Source: Gemmataceae bacterium (GTDB lineage Bacteria > Planctomycetota > Planctomycetia > Gemmatales > Gemmataceae). Taken from it: a stretch of DNA of 36,967 nt. The notes beneath the pieces are model-generated. The model was not told the DNA's origin and searched no databases. It worked only from the letters and a program-made list of their open reading frames with translations. A program made the position numbers and the translations under genes. The number at the start of each line of letters is the position of its first letter. Within the stretch, counting starts at the first letter, position 1. The stretch spans positions 1-36,967 of the forward strand of contig JAIEMG010000126.1 in assembly GCA_019752375.1 (NCBI GenBank). The letters are read 5' to 3'. This document shows, piece after piece, positions 1 through 7,936 of the stretch.

Positions 1-72
1 AATCACGCCAAGCAACGCCTCGACCAGCGGCGTTCGTTCCTCGGGCCGTATCTCGGGAAGCGCCATCTTCAT
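1..72 (-). CDS. IS66-like transposase, N-terminal fragment (runs off window)
   Basis: An ATG at 70-72 opens a minus-strand frame that stays open to the left edge (24 codons). The visible peptide contains LPEIRPEERTPLVEALL, which resembles the start of IS66-type transposases from planctomycetes (leucine/glutamate-rich, ahead of a coiled coil). Transposases of this family cut and join IS ends through a DDE domain, which would lie outside the window. In-frame codons continue upstream of the ATG, so the true start could be a little earlier. Identification rests on a short peptide recalled from the family. Confidence 0.4.
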   Translation of the reverse strand, partial: MKMALPEIRPEERTPLVEALLGVI

Positions 73-138
73 GCTTCCCAGACTACCCAATTCCTCCTTC
101 GACAGCTGCGCCAGTTTCCAGGGTTATTGAGAAGTTAC
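1..138 (-). mobile_element. Edge of an IS66-like insertion sequence (truncated by window)
   Basis: The third PAS domain of the neighbouring sensor gene stops abruptly after FDANL. From there the minus strand reads GTAACTTCTC, then a short leader, then a new reading frame resembling the N-terminus of IS66-family transposases. The boundary near 138/139 is inferred from where the PAS similarity ends. Neither the far end of the element nor a target-site duplication is visible. The family assignment rests on a short peptide and is tentative. Confidence 0.45.
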
Positions 139-1362
139 CAGATTGGCGTCAAACAGTATGTATGCCAATGGCATCCGCTCGACATGGAGCTGAAGTCTCG
201 CCAGCAATTCATCGCGCTCCGCGGTCAGGCGCCGCCGCTCGGTGACGTCGCGGGCGATGCCCATCACGCCGATGATGTCGCCCTGCTCATCCCGATACGG
301 CGCGAGCGTCGTGAGAAAGGTCCTCGTCACGCCCGCCGCGGTCAGCGTGTCCTCATGCGTATCGGGGCGGCCGGTCTCCATGACGGCGAGGTGCTTTTCC
401 TTGATGCGTCGTGCTCCGGCAGGGTCGAACAGGGCCGTGTCGTCCTGTCCAAGGATCGCTTCCGCCTCACGGCCGACAAACCGGCCGGCGGCCTCATTGG
501 CCAGCAGATAGCGTCCAGCGCGGTCCTTCACGAACACGGCGTCCGTCGTGCCGTCAATGACCGCCTGGAGCAATGCCGTGGTTCGCCGCAAATCTTCTTC
601 GGCTTGTTTTCGGGTGGTGACGTCGCGCGCGACCAGCGTGTAAAAGCGCCGCCCACCTGCATCTCCGCGCGATGCCGATACTTCCACAGGGAAGCGCTCG
701 CCGCTTGCACGGACCCCCTCATTTCCTGCCGCCAGTTGGTTGGCCCCGGAGACCTCGACCGAGGCAGCGACTTGCACCGGCAAAGTTCCATGTTCATCGG
801 GGATGAAGTCTGTAATGGGACGGCCAATCGCCGCGGCCGCCGAGCATTCAAACATCCGCTCCGCGGCAGGATTGAACAGGCTGACACGATGGTCTGCCTC
901 GACCACGATCACCGCGTCTTTCACCGACTCGATCACCCCCGCGAGTCGCGCTTCCGACTCCGTCAGTCGTCTCTCGATCTGAACCTGCCGCAGCACTCGT
1001 GCGACCGCCTCGGGAAGATAGTCCAGGTATTCGAGCGATTTGGTGATGAAATCCCGGACTCCGGACCGAAGCGACCGGATCACGGTCATCTCGTCGCTGA
1101 AACCAGTGACAAGAATAACCGGTGGATCGTAGCCGGCGGCCTTCAACTGGGCATAGAAGTCGAGGCCACTGATGCCGCCCGGCAGCCGGAAGTCCAGCAG
1201 GATCAGATCGGCTCCGCTATCGCGGATTTCCTCCATGGCGTCCTCGGCCGTGGCTGTGACGGTGGTCCGATAGCCGACTTCCTCCAGGCGCGTCCGCTCC
1301 AGCTCGGCGATACCTGGATCGTCCTCGACAATGAGAATGGTGGGGGCACCTTCGGTATCCAT
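124..1362 (-). CDS. Receiver-PAS-PAS signalling protein, 3' truncated by insertion
   Basis: This 412-residue protein starts with a response-regulator receiver domain (about 8-125; acidic pair D14-D15, phospho-acceptor D57 in LLDFRLP). Two PAS/PAC domains follow (about 138-255 and 262-380, each closing on a DVT-R motif). A third PAS begins at ERMPLAYILFDANL but breaks off and ends within four codons in a TAA. Proteins of this layout normally continue into HisKA and HATPase_c domains. None is present, so the original hybrid kinase is probably inactivated as a kinase. The ATG has an AGGAG about 8 bases upstream, overlapping the stop of the preceding response-regulator gene. The break coincides with IS66-like sequence. 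The remaining receiver and PAS part could still be made. Confidence 0.8.
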   Translation of the reverse strand: MDTEGAPTILIVEDDPGIAELERTRLEEVGYRTTVTATAEDAMEEIRDSGADLILLDFRLPGGISGLDFYAQLKAAGYDPPVILVTGFSDEMTVIRSLRSGVRDFITKSLEYLDYLPEAVARVLRQVQIERRLTESEARLAGVIESVKDAVIVVEADHRVSLFNPAAERMFECSAAAAIGRPITDFIPDEHGTLPVQVAASVEVSGANQLAAGNEGVRASGERFPVEVSASRGDAGGRRFYTLVARDVTTRKQAEEDLRRTTALLQAVIDGTTDAVFVKDRAGRYLLANEAAGRFVGREAEAILGQDDTALFDPAGARRIKEKHLAVMETGRPDTHEDTLTAAGVTRTFLTTLAPYRDEQGDIIGVMGIARDVTERRRLTAERDELLARLQLHVERMPLAYILFDANLVTSQ

Positions 1363-1371
1363 GCAAGGCTC

Positions 1372-1821
1372 CTAGTTGCGATCGTCTTCGCGAGGGACCC
1401 GGACAATCGTAAGGAATAGTCCAAGGGTCCGAATCGCCTCCACGAAGCGATCGTATTCGACCGGCTTGGTCACGTAGCTGGAGCAACCCAGCGCATAGCA
1501 GCGTTTGATCTCGCGGGGGTCGTCCGTGGTCGTGAGCATGATCACCGGGAGCTGCTCTGTTTTTGGATCCGCTTTGAGCTGCCGGAGCACCTCGACGCCA
1601 TCCACTCGTGGCATGTTGATGTCCAGGAGGAGGAGGAGTGGACCGTTCGGAGTGCGGTCCCGGTAATCCCCTACGCAGCGGATGAAGTCGAGCGCTTCCT
1701 GACCGTCTTTGACGTGCACGAGGTCATTGGCGATTCCCGAGTCCTGGAGGTTTTGCCGGACCAGGTAAGCATGGCCCTCGTCGTCCTCCGCCAACAGGAT
1801 GACCAACGGTTGCGCGATCAC
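1372..1821 (-). CDS. Rcp-type single-domain response regulator
   Basis: This is a stand-alone receiver of 149 residues. It has the acidic pair E12-D13-D14, phospho-acceptor D67 in LLLDINMP, the switch threonines in MLTTTDD and the conserved lysine in VTKPVEYD. It resembles the Rcp1-like receivers that partner membrane or phytochrome kinases and has no output domain. I chose the GTG start at 1821 because the receiver fold begins there and AAAGGAAAGAGG lies just upstream. A longer in-frame ORF (to 2046) overlaps the kinase gene and has no receiver character. It lies 31 bp after the kinase gene and 9 bp before the truncated receiver-PAS gene, so the three are probably one transcript. It most likely relays phosphate from the upstream kinase. 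Confidence 0.85.
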   Translation of the reverse strand: MIAQPLVILLAEDDEGHAYLVRQNLQDSGIANDLVHVKDGQEALDFIRCVGDYRDRTPNGPLLLLLDINMPRVDGVEVLRQLKADPKTEQLPVIMLTTTDDPREIKRCYALGCSSYVTKPVEYDRFVEAIRTLGLFLTIVRVPREDDRN

Positions 1822-1852
1822 AAGCGGGTCCCTCTTTCCTTTGAGAAAGCGG

Positions 1853-4375
1853 TTACGTGCCACTCGGAACGGGCAGGGTAACGTAGAAGGTGCTGCCTTC
1901 GCCCGGACAGGACTGCACCCATACCCGACCGCGATGCCGCTCGACGGCCCGGTTAACAATGGCCAGCCCGAGCCCCTCGCCCGATCCAACTCCCGGATGA
2001 GCTCGCTGAAATGCCTGGAAGATCCTTTTCTGATGCGCTTCCGCAATTCCCCGTCCGTTGTCCCGGACGTAATAGGTTCGGAATCCTGCTCCGGTTTCCA
2101 TGTTCGCTGCCGGGAGGCAGCCCGCTTCGATCAGGCCCGGACGGGCAGGATCGAGGTACGCCAGGGCGTTCCCCAACAGATTGGCAAACACTTGCTCAAT
2201 GGCGGCCCGGTCTCCCCAGGCCGGCGGCAACTCGGTGACGCTGACCTTCGCCCCCCGTTCCGCGACGGTGCCCTGAGCGGCCGCAACCACTCGGGAGATC
2301 ACCCCTGCCACGTCCACAACCTCGGGGCGGTACTCGACTCGCCCCGCCCGGGAGAGCCGAAGCAGGGCGTCGATAATCGTGCCGAGCCGCAGGACGGCAG
2401 ATTGGATAAACTCGATGGCCTTGGCGATTTTTGTGTCCAGGAGTGTCTGGCCTTGGTCCCGGACGGCCTGAGGGATGGCGCCGTCCTTGAGCAGATTCGC
2501 CAGTCCTCGACAACCCTTCTCGAGCTCCCGGCTGAATCCTTGAAGGTTCACCAGCGGAGAACGCAAGTCGTGCGACACGCTATAGACGAACATCTCGTTC
2601 TCGTCATTCCGACGCGCCAGGTCGCGATTCACTTCCGCCAATTTGACCGTTCGCTCCTCCACCCGCCGTTCCAGATCGGCATTCAATCGTCGAACCTCGT
2701 CCTCGGCCTGCTTCCGTTCGGTGAGGTCGCGCGTGACCTTGGAATAGCCAAGCAAGCTCCCGTCCGCGCTGCGCACGACACTGATGACCACATTGGCCCA
2801 AAAGGGCGTCCCATCCTTGCGGATCCGCCAGGATTCTTCCTCGAATCGGCCGTTGGCCCGCGCCAGCACAAGCTCCTGCTCGGGCCAGTCGCGGTCGACG
2901 GCTTCCCGCGGATAGAATTGCGAAAAGTGCCGTCCCACGATTTCTTCGGCGCGGTAGCCCTTGATGCGCTCGGCGCCAGCATTCCAGGTGGCGATTCGGC
3001 CGTTCGGATCGAGCATCAGGATGGCGTAGTCCTGGATACTGTCGATGAGAAGTCGAAACCGCTCCTCGCCGATCCGTAAGGCCTCACCGACGCGGGCCAA
3101 TTCGGCAACCTGCCGTTCCAGCTCTACATTGAGTCGCTGGGCCGCAGCCTCGGCGTGCTTCCGTTGGGTCAAATCCACGACAGTCGCTCGTGTCCGGAGG
3201 AAACCGCCGTCCGGACCGCGGACGGAGGTTGCATTGAAGAGTACGGGGAATGTTGTCCCGTCGTGACGAACCATCTCGAACTCGACGTCCGCTGCGAGCC
3301 CGTGTTCCTTGATGCTGGCGAAGGCTGCCAGGTAGGTTTGCCGCGTGGGGAGACTGACCAAGTCCGCAAAGCGCCGGTGGTGGATGACTGCCTCCGCGGG
3401 ATAACCCAGCCATTGCAATTCGGTTCGGTTCATCGCGACCAGCGTCCCGTCTGGCCCGACCGAGTGGTAACCGCATGGAGCCTGGTCGTATAAATCATGG
3501 ATTTGTGCTGCCGCCTGAGTTAACTGGGCCGCCATGCCCCGCAGCGCCCGGTCAACGCGAGCGATCTCGTCCTCGCCCCCAAGCGGTGGAGGCGGCGATT
3601 CGGCAGCGGCGAGCCGGTGAGCCGTGAGCTCCAGTGCGGCAAATCGCCGAGCGATGCCCCAGTAGAAGGCAAATCCGAGTCCAACGGTATAACCGAGCGT
3701 CAGCAATCCACCCCATGCCAGCAATAGACTCATCCGGTCCCGAATCCGCTGGAGAGCGGAGGCGCGTTCCCGATCTAATCGTTCCTCTTCGGTGACGAAG
3801 GCACCAATCTTGGCGCGAAACGCTGCCAGAAGGGCGTTGCCGTGACCCGCGCGAACCTGATTGGCTGCGGCATCCTGGCGCCCTTTTTGAACGAGTTGCT
3901 CGATGTTGTCTTGCCAGCGCAGCAATGCAGTTACAGTCTCTTGCATTCCCTGCACTCGGGCACTTTGTTCGGAGTTGTCCTGCACGAGCACTTGGAGATC
4001 GTTCAAGTGCCCGGTCAGTTCGCGGCGTGCGCGTCGATAGGGCTCAGCGGTGCTCGGCTCGGAAGAGATGACGTAGCCGCGAATCCCCGAGTGAGCGTCC
4101 GCGACAACGGATTGGATTTCGTGCGCCTCGGCGATCACCTCTTTGGTGTGTCTCGCCCACCATTCCGCCTCGACCTGCTCACGCTGAGACCAGACGATGA
4201 TAAGGCCGAAACCGACTTGATACAGAAGAGGAACGGCGACGAGCATCACGCCTTTTTGGAAGGGTGCAGCTGCTAATTCTACAGGATGAGCTTGAGTAGC
4301 AGATGCCCTGTTTTTCAGGGTCTTCTCAAAGCTCGTGTCAGTTTCGTGCTGCAATCGCTGCCCAAATTTGGGCAT
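1853..4375 (-). CDS. Membrane sensor histidine kinase (CHASE3-HAMP-PAS-PAS-HisKA-HATPase)
   Basis: This sensor kinase has about 840 residues. In order: TM1 (about 43-62), a periplasmic helical CHASE3-type sensor (about 65-215, with ADAHSGIRGYV typical of the family), TM2 (about 215-240), a HAMP-like linker, PAS1 (about 293-405), PAS2 (about 435-555), and HisKA with the phospho-histidine in VYSVSHDLRSPL (about H602). The HATPase_c domain follows with N box (FANLLGNALAYL), G1 (DNGRGI) and G2 (GEGLGLAI). It autophosphorylates and should pass phosphate to the adjacent receiver. The ATG at 4375 is a choice: a GTG at 4465 would add 30 residues that do not look coding, and a start nearer TM1 is possible. 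The promoter should lie in the divergent gap with the Crp/Fnr gene. Confidence 0.88.
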   Translation of the reverse strand: MPKFGQRLQHETDTSFEKTLKNRASATQAHPVELAAAPFQKGVMLVAVPLLYQVGFGLIIVWSQREQVEAEWWARHTKEVIAEAHEIQSVVADAHSGIRGYVISSEPSTAEPYRRARRELTGHLNDLQVLVQDNSEQSARVQGMQETVTALLRWQDNIEQLVQKGRQDAAANQVRAGHGNALLAAFRAKIGAFVTEEERLDRERASALQRIRDRMSLLLAWGGLLTLGYTVGLGFAFYWGIARRFAALELTAHRLAAAESPPPPLGGEDEIARVDRALRGMAAQLTQAAAQIHDLYDQAPCGYHSVGPDGTLVAMNRTELQWLGYPAEAVIHHRRFADLVSLPTRQTYLAAFASIKEHGLAADVEFEMVRHDGTTFPVLFNATSVRGPDGGFLRTRATVVDLTQRKHAEAAAQRLNVELERQVAELARVGEALRIGEERFRLLIDSIQDYAILMLDPNGRIATWNAGAERIKGYRAEEIVGRHFSQFYPREAVDRDWPEQELVLARANGRFEEESWRIRKDGTPFWANVVISVVRSADGSLLGYSKVTRDLTERKQAEDEVRRLNADLERRVEERTVKLAEVNRDLARRNDENEMFVYSVSHDLRSPLVNLQGFSRELEKGCRGLANLLKDGAIPQAVRDQGQTLLDTKIAKAIEFIQSAVLRLGTIIDALLRLSRAGRVEYRPEVVDVAGVISRVVAAAQGTVAERGAKVSVTELPPAWGDRAAIEQVFANLLGNALAYLDPARPGLIEAGCLPAANMETGAGFRTYYVRDNGRGIAEAHQKRIFQAFQRAHPGVGSGEGLGLAIVNRAVERHRGRVWVQSCPGEGSTFYVTLPVPSGT
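4359..4374. repeat. Perfect 16-bp palindrome TGCCCAAATTTGGGCA
   Basis: A perfect self-complementary 16-mer overlaps the proposed start of the histidine kinase gene. If the real start is downstream, this could be an operator. It may also be chance within coding sequence. The surrounding 100 bp is more AT-rich than the rest of the kinase gene. Confidence 0.4.
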
Positions 4376-4596
4376 TAATGGTCGATTTTCCGGTCTCCGA
4401 ATGGCCGAAAACCTTGTTTTTCCCGTGTAGGATTGCTGTTTCCCTTGTAGAAAACGCAGTTGCACCCTTTTTGGAAGATGGTCAGATTCACGGGCGACTC
4501 CCTAAGGCTCGATGTCGGCGACACGCGCTCAAGGGCCGGGTCGAGAATGTCTCGCGATAAGGAAGTAGCGGGCCTTTCTCGACGACTGTCGGCGTA

Positions 4597-4620
4597 CCGG
4601 CATGATACGAATCATGCCGG
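4597..4620. promoter_or_regulatory. 24-bp palindrome, candidate operator for the Crp/Fnr-type gene
   Basis: Arms CCGGCATGAT and ATCATGCCGG are perfect 10-bp inverted repeats separated by ACGA. The site sits directly upstream of a promoter-like TTGATA/TATAGG pair in front of the Crp/Fnr-type gene and within the gap it shares with the divergent kinase operon. Its size and two-fold symmetry suit a Crp/Fnr dimer, so autoregulation is plausible. There is no T-run to suggest a terminator. Confidence 0.45.
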
Positions 4621-4621
4621 C

Positions 4622-4649
4622 TTGATATGTTCGCTATCGATCTTATAGG
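4622..4649 (+). promoter_or_regulatory. Candidate promoter of the Crp/Fnr-type regulator
   Basis: TTGATA (4622-4627) and TATAGG (4644-4649) are separated by 16 bp, giving 5/6 and 4/6 matches to the sigma-70-type consensus. The start codon is about 90 bp downstream. The adjacent palindrome would be centred near -47. Planctomycete promoters are not well defined, so confidence is modest. Confidence 0.4.
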
Positions 4650-4743
4650 CCAGTATAGACTCTCGTTTGGACCATTTCAATCTTCAGCACGCGCAATCTG
4701 GCCTAAAATTCGGTAGGGTGTGGCATGGTCCCGGAAAGACGAC

Positions 4744-5448
4744 ATGAACACGGAAACAATGATCCGAATGAATCGTCTTCTTGCTGGCCTCTCGGGGCGG
4801 CCCTTGAAAAGCATGCGCGCTATACTGAAGCCGGTTCAACTCGGTTTGGGCGAAGTTCTCTGTCGGCCCAGGGCCGAGATTACGCACGTTTACTTTCCCG
4901 CCAAGGGCGTCATTTCCGTGGTCGTGAATATGGCCGACGGCTCTGCTGCCGAGGCGGGCATGATCGGAAATGAAGGAGTTCTGGGCCTATGCGTTGCGCT
5001 CGGATCAGGCTCCAGCCCGTTTGAGGCCGTGGTCCAGGAACCAATGGTGGGACTGCGTGCGACAGCCGTGGATTTTTCCACCGTGGTGAGCCGAAGTGTA
5101 CCTCTTCGCAACCAGCTTTATCGGTACATCGATGTATTCATCACGATGATTTCGCAATCAGCGGCATGCAACCGCCTGCATACGGCGCCGCAACGACTGT
5201 GCCGGTGGTTGCTGATGACCCATGACCGCGCCGCTGCGGATGAGTTTCAAATTACCCAGCAATTTCTCGGGCGGATGTTGGGCGTTCGACGGATGAGTAT
5301 TATTCCGCCCGCCCGAAAACTTCAAGAGCTTGGACTCATCAAGTACTCCCGCGGGCGGATCCGAGTTCTGGACCGTGCGGGTCTGGAGGCCAATGCGTGC
5401 GAGTGCTACGCCGTTGTGCGAGCGCGGCTTGATGTCCTGCTGCCCTAA
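4744..5448 (+). CDS. Crp/Fnr-family transcriptional regulator
   Basis: This 234-residue protein has an N-terminal cyclic-nucleotide-binding-type beta barrel (about 10-120) and a C-terminal winged helix-turn-helix (about 150-215). The barrel includes the characteristic VYFPAKGVISVV strand pair and GMIGNEGVLGL. The HTH segment reads FLGRMLGVRRMSIIPPARKLQ, then a wing ending in RIRVLD. This subgroup, common in planctomycetes and proteobacteria, usually lacks the full cAMP phosphate-binding cassette (RxA), and I see none here, so the ligand is unknown. ATG 4744 was chosen over an in-frame ATG at 4720 because GGAAAG lies six bases before it. The gene is monocistronic and divergent from the histidine kinase operon, and a palindrome upstream may be its own binding site. 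Confidence 0.87.
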   Translation: MNTETMIRMNRLLAGLSGRPLKSMRAILKPVQLGLGEVLCRPRAEITHVYFPAKGVISVVVNMADGSAAEAGMIGNEGVLGLCVALGSGSSPFEAVVQEPMVGLRATAVDFSTVVSRSVPLRNQLYRYIDVFITMISQSAACNRLHTAPQRLCRWLLMTHDRAAADEFQITQQFLGRMLGVRRMSIIPPARKLQELGLIKYSRGRIRVLDRAGLEANACECYAVVRARLDVLLP

Positions 5449-5878
5449 AGCTCCGTGGGCTTTCCACACATGAGTGAAGACCAAAACAAGCCCGAAGCCT
5501 TTATTGCTCCGGGAGTCGCGTACGCTCTCGAAAACATGCTGGTCGGCCGCTTTCACGCCAAGGCCACAGCGAATGTTCTATCATTCGCGCACCCGCTCAT
5601 GCCCGACCTGCGGGCTTCCACAGGTCGATGGGCCGCGGTGCGTCGGTCTTGAACGGCAGGTCCACGCGTTTCCCATCCCCATGCGTGGTGGCAAGCGGAA
5701 ACCCAGCGGTAGCGAGCGTTCGGTGGTGTGCCGACCGACCGGCGTTGCTCGATCAATGGAACGCGAATTTTTCGGCGCGCCAGTCTCCACCGGGTACATC
5801 ATAATAGAGCAGCGTGGATATGTTGCATCACCTACAAGGACAGACCCGCGGTAAACGCGCGTGGCGGGAACCTCCCGC
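5449..5878. other. Gene-poor gap; possible decayed 3' gene end on minus strand
   Basis: No convincing complete gene. On the minus strand a frame without a start codon (about 5740 down to the TGA at 5597-5599) ends in a protein-like tail containing GDGKRVDLPFKTDAPRPIDL. This reads like the C-terminus of an enzyme whose body has been lost. I could not assign a family. The remainder has no clear signal. Confidence 0.35.
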
Positions 5879-6279
5879 ATGAAGACCGACGAACAACTGG
5901 TTGCGGAGTATCGCACTTCGCGCTGCCCGCAGGTGTTTGCCGAGATCGTGGCCCGGCACGCGGCCATGGTCTTGCGGAGCTGCATGCGCCAGGTCGGTAA
6001 TGTTCACGAGGCCGAGGACGTCGTGCAGGCCGTGTTTCTGGTACTTGCCCAGCGGCCGGAAGCAGTGGATCGCTCGCTGTCCGGGTGGCTCCACGAAGTG
6101 GCGCGGCGGACCGCATGTAAGGTCGTGCGCGGCCGTGTGCGGCGGCCATGGTCTGGCGCGTGGCGTTCTCCCCCGATGGAAGGACACTGGCGTCCGCCAG
6201 CGCCGACCGTACCGCGAAAGTGTGGGGCGCGGCTTCCGACAAGAAAGCTTCGCCCTCCCCCCCGATGGCTCGACCCTAG
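5879..6279 (+). pseudogene. Remnant of an ECF sigma factor / WD40 gene
   Basis: From the ATG at 5879 the frame encodes a sigma-70 region 2 typical of planctomycete ECF factors: DEQLVAEYRTSR, then HEAEDVVQAVFLVLAQRPE, then GWLHEVARRTA. After about codon 85 the sequence loses family character. In another frame, from 6148 to the TAG at 6277-6279, lies one WD40 repeat (VAFSPDGRTLASASADRTAKVW). Region 4 of the sigma factor and the other WD40 repeats are missing. The simplest reading is an internal deletion with a frameshift in a sigma/WD40 fusion gene of the kind found in Gemmata relatives. The sigma frame itself has no stop and runs on into the downstream DUF1501 gene, so a chimeric product is formally possible. 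Confidence 0.65.
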
Positions 6280-6325
6280 AGTGTCTCGAACCTCACCCCG
6301 TCCGACCTCGCAACGAGGAATAACC

Positions 6326-7753
6326 ATGCTGAGCATCCTGGGCAGCGGGACGAAACGGTGCGATGGGACCACGCGGCGCGAGATGCTAAGGGCGGGCAGC
6401 CTGTCCCTGTTCGCCGGCATGACCTTGCCGCGATTCCTGCACGCTGCATCCGTTGGCGATGCCAGACGGCGCGGAACCGCGAAATCGGTCATCCTGTTCA
6501 ACCTTCTTGGCGGCCCCAGTCATCAGGACATGTTCGACCTGAAGCCCGAGGCGCCGCCGGAGATTCGAGGCGAATTCCGGCCGATTCAGACATCGGCGCC
6601 GGGTTTGCACATCTGCGAGCACCTGCCGCGCGCCGCGCGCTGGATGCACCGGGCAAGCCTGATCCGCACGGTCACTCACACCTACAACGCTCACAATCCT
6701 CTCGCCTTGATGACGGGGTTCACCGGCGGCGAGAACGGTCAACTCTATACCAAGAACACCGACCCGCCGGACATCGGGGCGGTCTGTCAGTACCTGGGAA
6801 TGGGGCCGCGCGACTTGCCGGGCGCCGTCTGCATGCCCTGTGCACCGGGTACGCACGAGGAAGGGAGCTTTCGGCGGCCGGGGCCCTATGGCGGATACCT
6901 GGGCAGCCAGTACGACCCGCTGTTCACTGCTTGCAAGCCGACCTTCGCCCGACAGCCGCGGGTGCCGCACTACGACCCCGTGCCGCCCATCGGCGATCCG
7001 TATATGCCTTCTCTCCAGGCCCTCCCCGACATGACCGCGACGAGGATGGATGACCGGCGCTCCCTGGTCAAGCAACTCGACCAGCAACTCCGGGCGGCGG
7101 AGTCCTCCCCGGCCATGAACCGGCTCGACCGATTTCAGCAGCGGGCTTACTCGCTGCTCTCCTCCAGCAAGACACGCGACGCATTCGACCTGTCGCGCGA
7201 GCCGGACCGCGTCCGGGACCGTTACGGCAGGAACGTGTCGGGAGCGAGCTTGCTGACCGCGCGGCGGCTGGTCGAGGCGGGCGTGCCGTTTGTGAGCGTC
7301 CATGCCGAGATCTTCGGCAGCATGGGACTTTCGTACGACATGCACGAGAACAATTTCGGCATGCTCAAGGACGTCAACTTGCCGATTCTCGACTTGGGCT
7401 ACTCCGCGCTCGTCCAGGACCTGGAAGAACGCGGGTTGCTCGATTTCGTCCTGGTCGTGGTGATGGGCGAGATGGGTCGATCGCCGCGGATCAACGGCAA
7501 GGCCGGGCGCGAGCATTGGCCGCAATGTGGCTTCAGCCTTCTGACTGGCGGCGGCGTCAAGCCCGGAACGGTGTTCGGCACGACCGACAAGATCGCGGCC
7601 TATCCCAAGGACCATCCCGTATCGCCAGGAGATGTCGTAGCGACCATCTACCACCTGCTGGGGATCGATCCGCACATGATGGTTCCCGATCTGGCAGGCC
7701 GGCCGATCCCCATCGCCCACGGCGGCGACCCGATTCGGGGCGTCATTGCGTGA
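6326..7753 (+). CDS. DUF1501 family protein with Tat signal
   Basis: This 475-residue protein starts at ATG 6326, four bases after GAGGAAT. The N-terminus has the short family leader (MLSILGSGTKRCDG), then a twin-arginine signal (TRREMLRAG plus a hydrophobic stretch) and FLHAA, so it should be exported folded. The body shows DUF1501 landmarks: GGPSHQDMFDLKPEAP, EIRGEF-PI-T, a DYDMHENN-like histidine motif and GEMGRSPRIN followed by GREHWP near the C-terminus. DUF1501 belongs to the alkaline-phosphatase/sulfatase-like superfamily, and substrates are unknown. These genes usually pair with DUF1549/DUF1553 cytochrome-type genes. None is next to this copy. An in-frame ORF extends 5' into the sigma remnant, but the ribosome site and the family N-terminus support 6326. 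Confidence 0.92.
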   Translation: MLSILGSGTKRCDGTTRREMLRAGSLSLFAGMTLPRFLHAASVGDARRRGTAKSVILFNLLGGPSHQDMFDLKPEAPPEIRGEFRPIQTSAPGLHICEHLPRAARWMHRASLIRTVTHTYNAHNPLALMTGFTGGENGQLYTKNTDPPDIGAVCQYLGMGPRDLPGAVCMPCAPGTHEEGSFRRPGPYGGYLGSQYDPLFTACKPTFARQPRVPHYDPVPPIGDPYMPSLQALPDMTATRMDDRRSLVKQLDQQLRAAESSPAMNRLDRFQQRAYSLLSSSKTRDAFDLSREPDRVRDRYGRNVSGASLLTARRLVEAGVPFVSVHAEIFGSMGLSYDMHENNFGMLKDVNLPILDLGYSALVQDLEERGLLDFVLVVVMGEMGRSPRINGKAGREHWPQCGFSLLTGGGVKPGTVFGTTDKIAAYPKDHPVSPGDVVATIYHLLGIDPHMMVPDLAGRPIPIAHGGDPIRGVIA

Positions 7754-7830
7754 TCCGCCGGAAACGAAGGAATCCCTCCAAGATCAGATTCTAGGAAAGC
7801 GGCGGTCGCTTTGACGGTCATTCCCGCAGC

Positions 7831-7858
7831 CCGCGGAACGTGAGACCGCTTTCCGCGG
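7831..7858 (+). terminator. Weak hairpin after the DUF1501 gene
   Basis: CCGCGGAA and TTCCGCGG form an 8-bp stem with a 12-base loop, followed by only TTTC. It lies between the DUF1501 and outer-membrane protein genes and could end or attenuate transcription. The U-run is short. Confidence 0.3.
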
Positions 7859-7936
7859 TTTCAGGAGAGGATTATCGGCCACAAGATGGCCGAAGAAATT
7901 GGCGGAGAACGGAATCTTCACAAGGGTGGAACCAAA

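Noticed and set aside
127-1419. Plus-strand 430-codon ORF opposite the receiver-PAS gene
   Set aside because: The opposite strand holds clear receiver and PAS domains; the plus-strand frame has no family features.
1799-3079. Plus-strand 426-codon ORF opposite the histidine kinase
   Set aside because: Antisense shadow of the HisKA/HATPase region.
6386-7720. Minus-strand 444-codon ORF opposite the first DUF1501 gene
   Set aside because: Antisense shadow of a well-supported Tat-signal gene.
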